NCBI GenBank assembly: GCA_014376345.1
Contig: JACMRS010000087.1
Coordinates: forward strand, 1 to 5,276
Direction of reading: 5' to 3'
DNA from: Bacteroidia bacterium
Lineage (GTDB): Bacteria > Bacteroidota > Bacteroidia > NS11-12g > UBA955
DNA length: 5,276 nucleotides
Every line of letters starts with the position of its first letter. Position 1 is the stretch's first letter. Shown in pieces: positions 4,508 to 5,276 of the stretch. The notes under the pieces are model-generated. The model did not search any database. It had not been told where the DNA came from and saw nothing but the letters and a program-made list of their open reading frames with translations. The translations under genes were made by a program, and so were the position numbers.

Positions 4508-5276
4508 TCATTCAAGATTGAAAGTAGCTGTTATTACAACATTTCCAGCTCTTAAATTGTTGGTAGCAAAATAATAATTATTGGAATTATTTAAAGTATA
4601 AGGCGCGTAATAATCCGCTTTTTTTGTAGTTACATAAGCAATATCAAGTGCGTATTTTTTTTCGCGTATTCCGAATCCTAAAGTGTAAGTTTTAGCATCT
4701 AACCCGGAGATATAAGGTATTTTACTGTTTTCAAACGGACTTGGATAATAAGCAAAACCAGCTCTAAATCGAAAAATATCGGAGATGATTTCAGCACCAA
4801 CACGTAAGTTGACAGCATTTTTATAAATAGTTTTAATCAACTTGTTATCATCATTAAAATTATCTCCTTGTACGACAGGTGAAAGTTTAGCCTGCTTGTA
4901 ATTAACAAATTCCACATCTCCGGATAAAAAGCCTATTTTTTTATCTAAAAGTGCAATGCTAAGTGTATTTCTTGAAGGTGTGCTGATTCTGTAACTGTAA
5001 TTGTTTTGCTGAGATTTGGAAGTTGCAGGACTTACTGCCGGTCCGGAATTATAAGAAGCTCCCGGATCAAAAGTTGCGTCTATCTGGTAACTGTAAATGT
5101 CTTTGAGAGTATGTGAAACAGGTGACTGAAAACTATAGCCAATTCTGATACTTTCATTTAATTTTCCAATAATGCCAATCCTTGCGCCCAAGCCGGTACC
5201 ATTTGTTTTTATGTATTGATTCAGGCTAATCGACTTTATGTCTTTTGAAGAAGCCGGCTTGTTATCTGTTTCCTTA
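4508..5276 (-). CDS. OmpP1/FadL-family outer-membrane transporter, C-terminal part (5' end outside window)
   Basis: The minus-strand frame stays open to the right edge (a further 28 codons upstream of the TTG at 5191), so about the last 255 residues are visible and the signal peptide and N-terminal hatch lie outside. The pattern is that of Bacteroidota FadL/TodX-like 14-strand barrels: GTGLGARIGIIGKLNESIRI followed by GYSFQSPVSHTLKD, then YSYRISTPSRNTLSIALLDK, KIGFLSGDVEFVNYKQAKLS, AVNLRVGAEIISDIFRFRAG with FAYYPSPF, YTLGFGIREKKYALDIAYVT and a last strand NVVITATFNLE. The family moves hydrophobic compounds such as fatty acids across the outer membrane; the substrate here cannot be read from sequence. 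The protein ends Leu-Glu rather than in an aromatic residue. It is transcribed toward the T9SS gene, and its promoter is not in the window. Confidence 0.85.
   Translation of the reverse strand, partial: KETDNKPASSKDIKSISLNQYIKTNGTGLGARIGIIGKLNESIRIGYSFQSPVSHTLKDIYSYQIDATFDPGASYNSGPAVSPATSKSQQNNYSYRISTPSRNTLSIALLDKKIGFLSGDVEFVNYKQAKLSPVVQGDNFNDDNKLIKTIYKNAVNLRVGAEIISDIFRFRAGFAYYPSPFENSKIPYISGLDAKTYTLGFGIREKKYALDIAYVTTKKADYYAPYTLNNSNNYYFATNNLRAGNVVITATFNLE

Overview
The window looks like ordinary chromosomal DNA from a member of the Bacteroidota. The evidence is AT-rich coding and spacer sequence, no convincing Shine-Dalgarno sites, start-proximal TAnnTTTG-type -7 boxes, a secreted protein with a type IX secretion (T9SS) C-terminal sorting domain, and several families typical of the phylum (an AsmA-like C-terminal region, a DUF4783-type protein, and a Bacteroidota-type OmpP1/FadL porin). 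I cannot assign a genus. The intergenic features resemble Sphingobacteriia/Chitinophagia-like genomes, but that is only an impression.

Layout. Positions 1-576 (+) hold the C-terminal part of an AsmA-like envelope protein whose start lies left of the window. A 66-bp spacer with a good -7 box leads into rbfA (643-1023, +), the 30S ribosome maturation factor. Only 12 bp later comes a four-TM LolC/LolE/FtsX-type ABC permease (1036-2229, +), probably in the same transcript. After an 84-bp spacer with its own -7 box comes a small exported DUF4783-like protein (2314-2703, +). It is closed by a textbook GC-rich intrinsic terminator (2742-2771) just before nadC (2777-3628, +), quinolinate phosphoribosyltransferase of NAD synthesis. 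A 93-bp spacer precedes a small T9SS cargo protein (3722-4390, +). The right edge holds the C-terminal half of an OmpP1/FadL-family outer-membrane protein on the minus strand (4508-5276), convergent with the T9SS gene. The 117 bp between them contain overlapping AT-rich inverted repeats that probably act as a two-way terminator.

How the genes relate. Several products concern the cell envelope: the AsmA-like protein (proposed lipid handling), the LolC/E-like permease (lipoprotein release), the FadL porin (hydrophobic substrate uptake) and the T9SS cargo (surface or secreted). rbfA and nadC are housekeeping genes. I see no single pathway joining all of them, and no transposase, phage, CRISPR, toxin-antitoxin or defence gene. 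I did not find a previously undescribed system. The points worth a second look are small: a promoter-terminator overlap ahead of nadC, competing hairpins in the convergent spacer, an inverted repeat around the rbfA promoter, and an unassigned N-terminal domain in the T9SS cargo.
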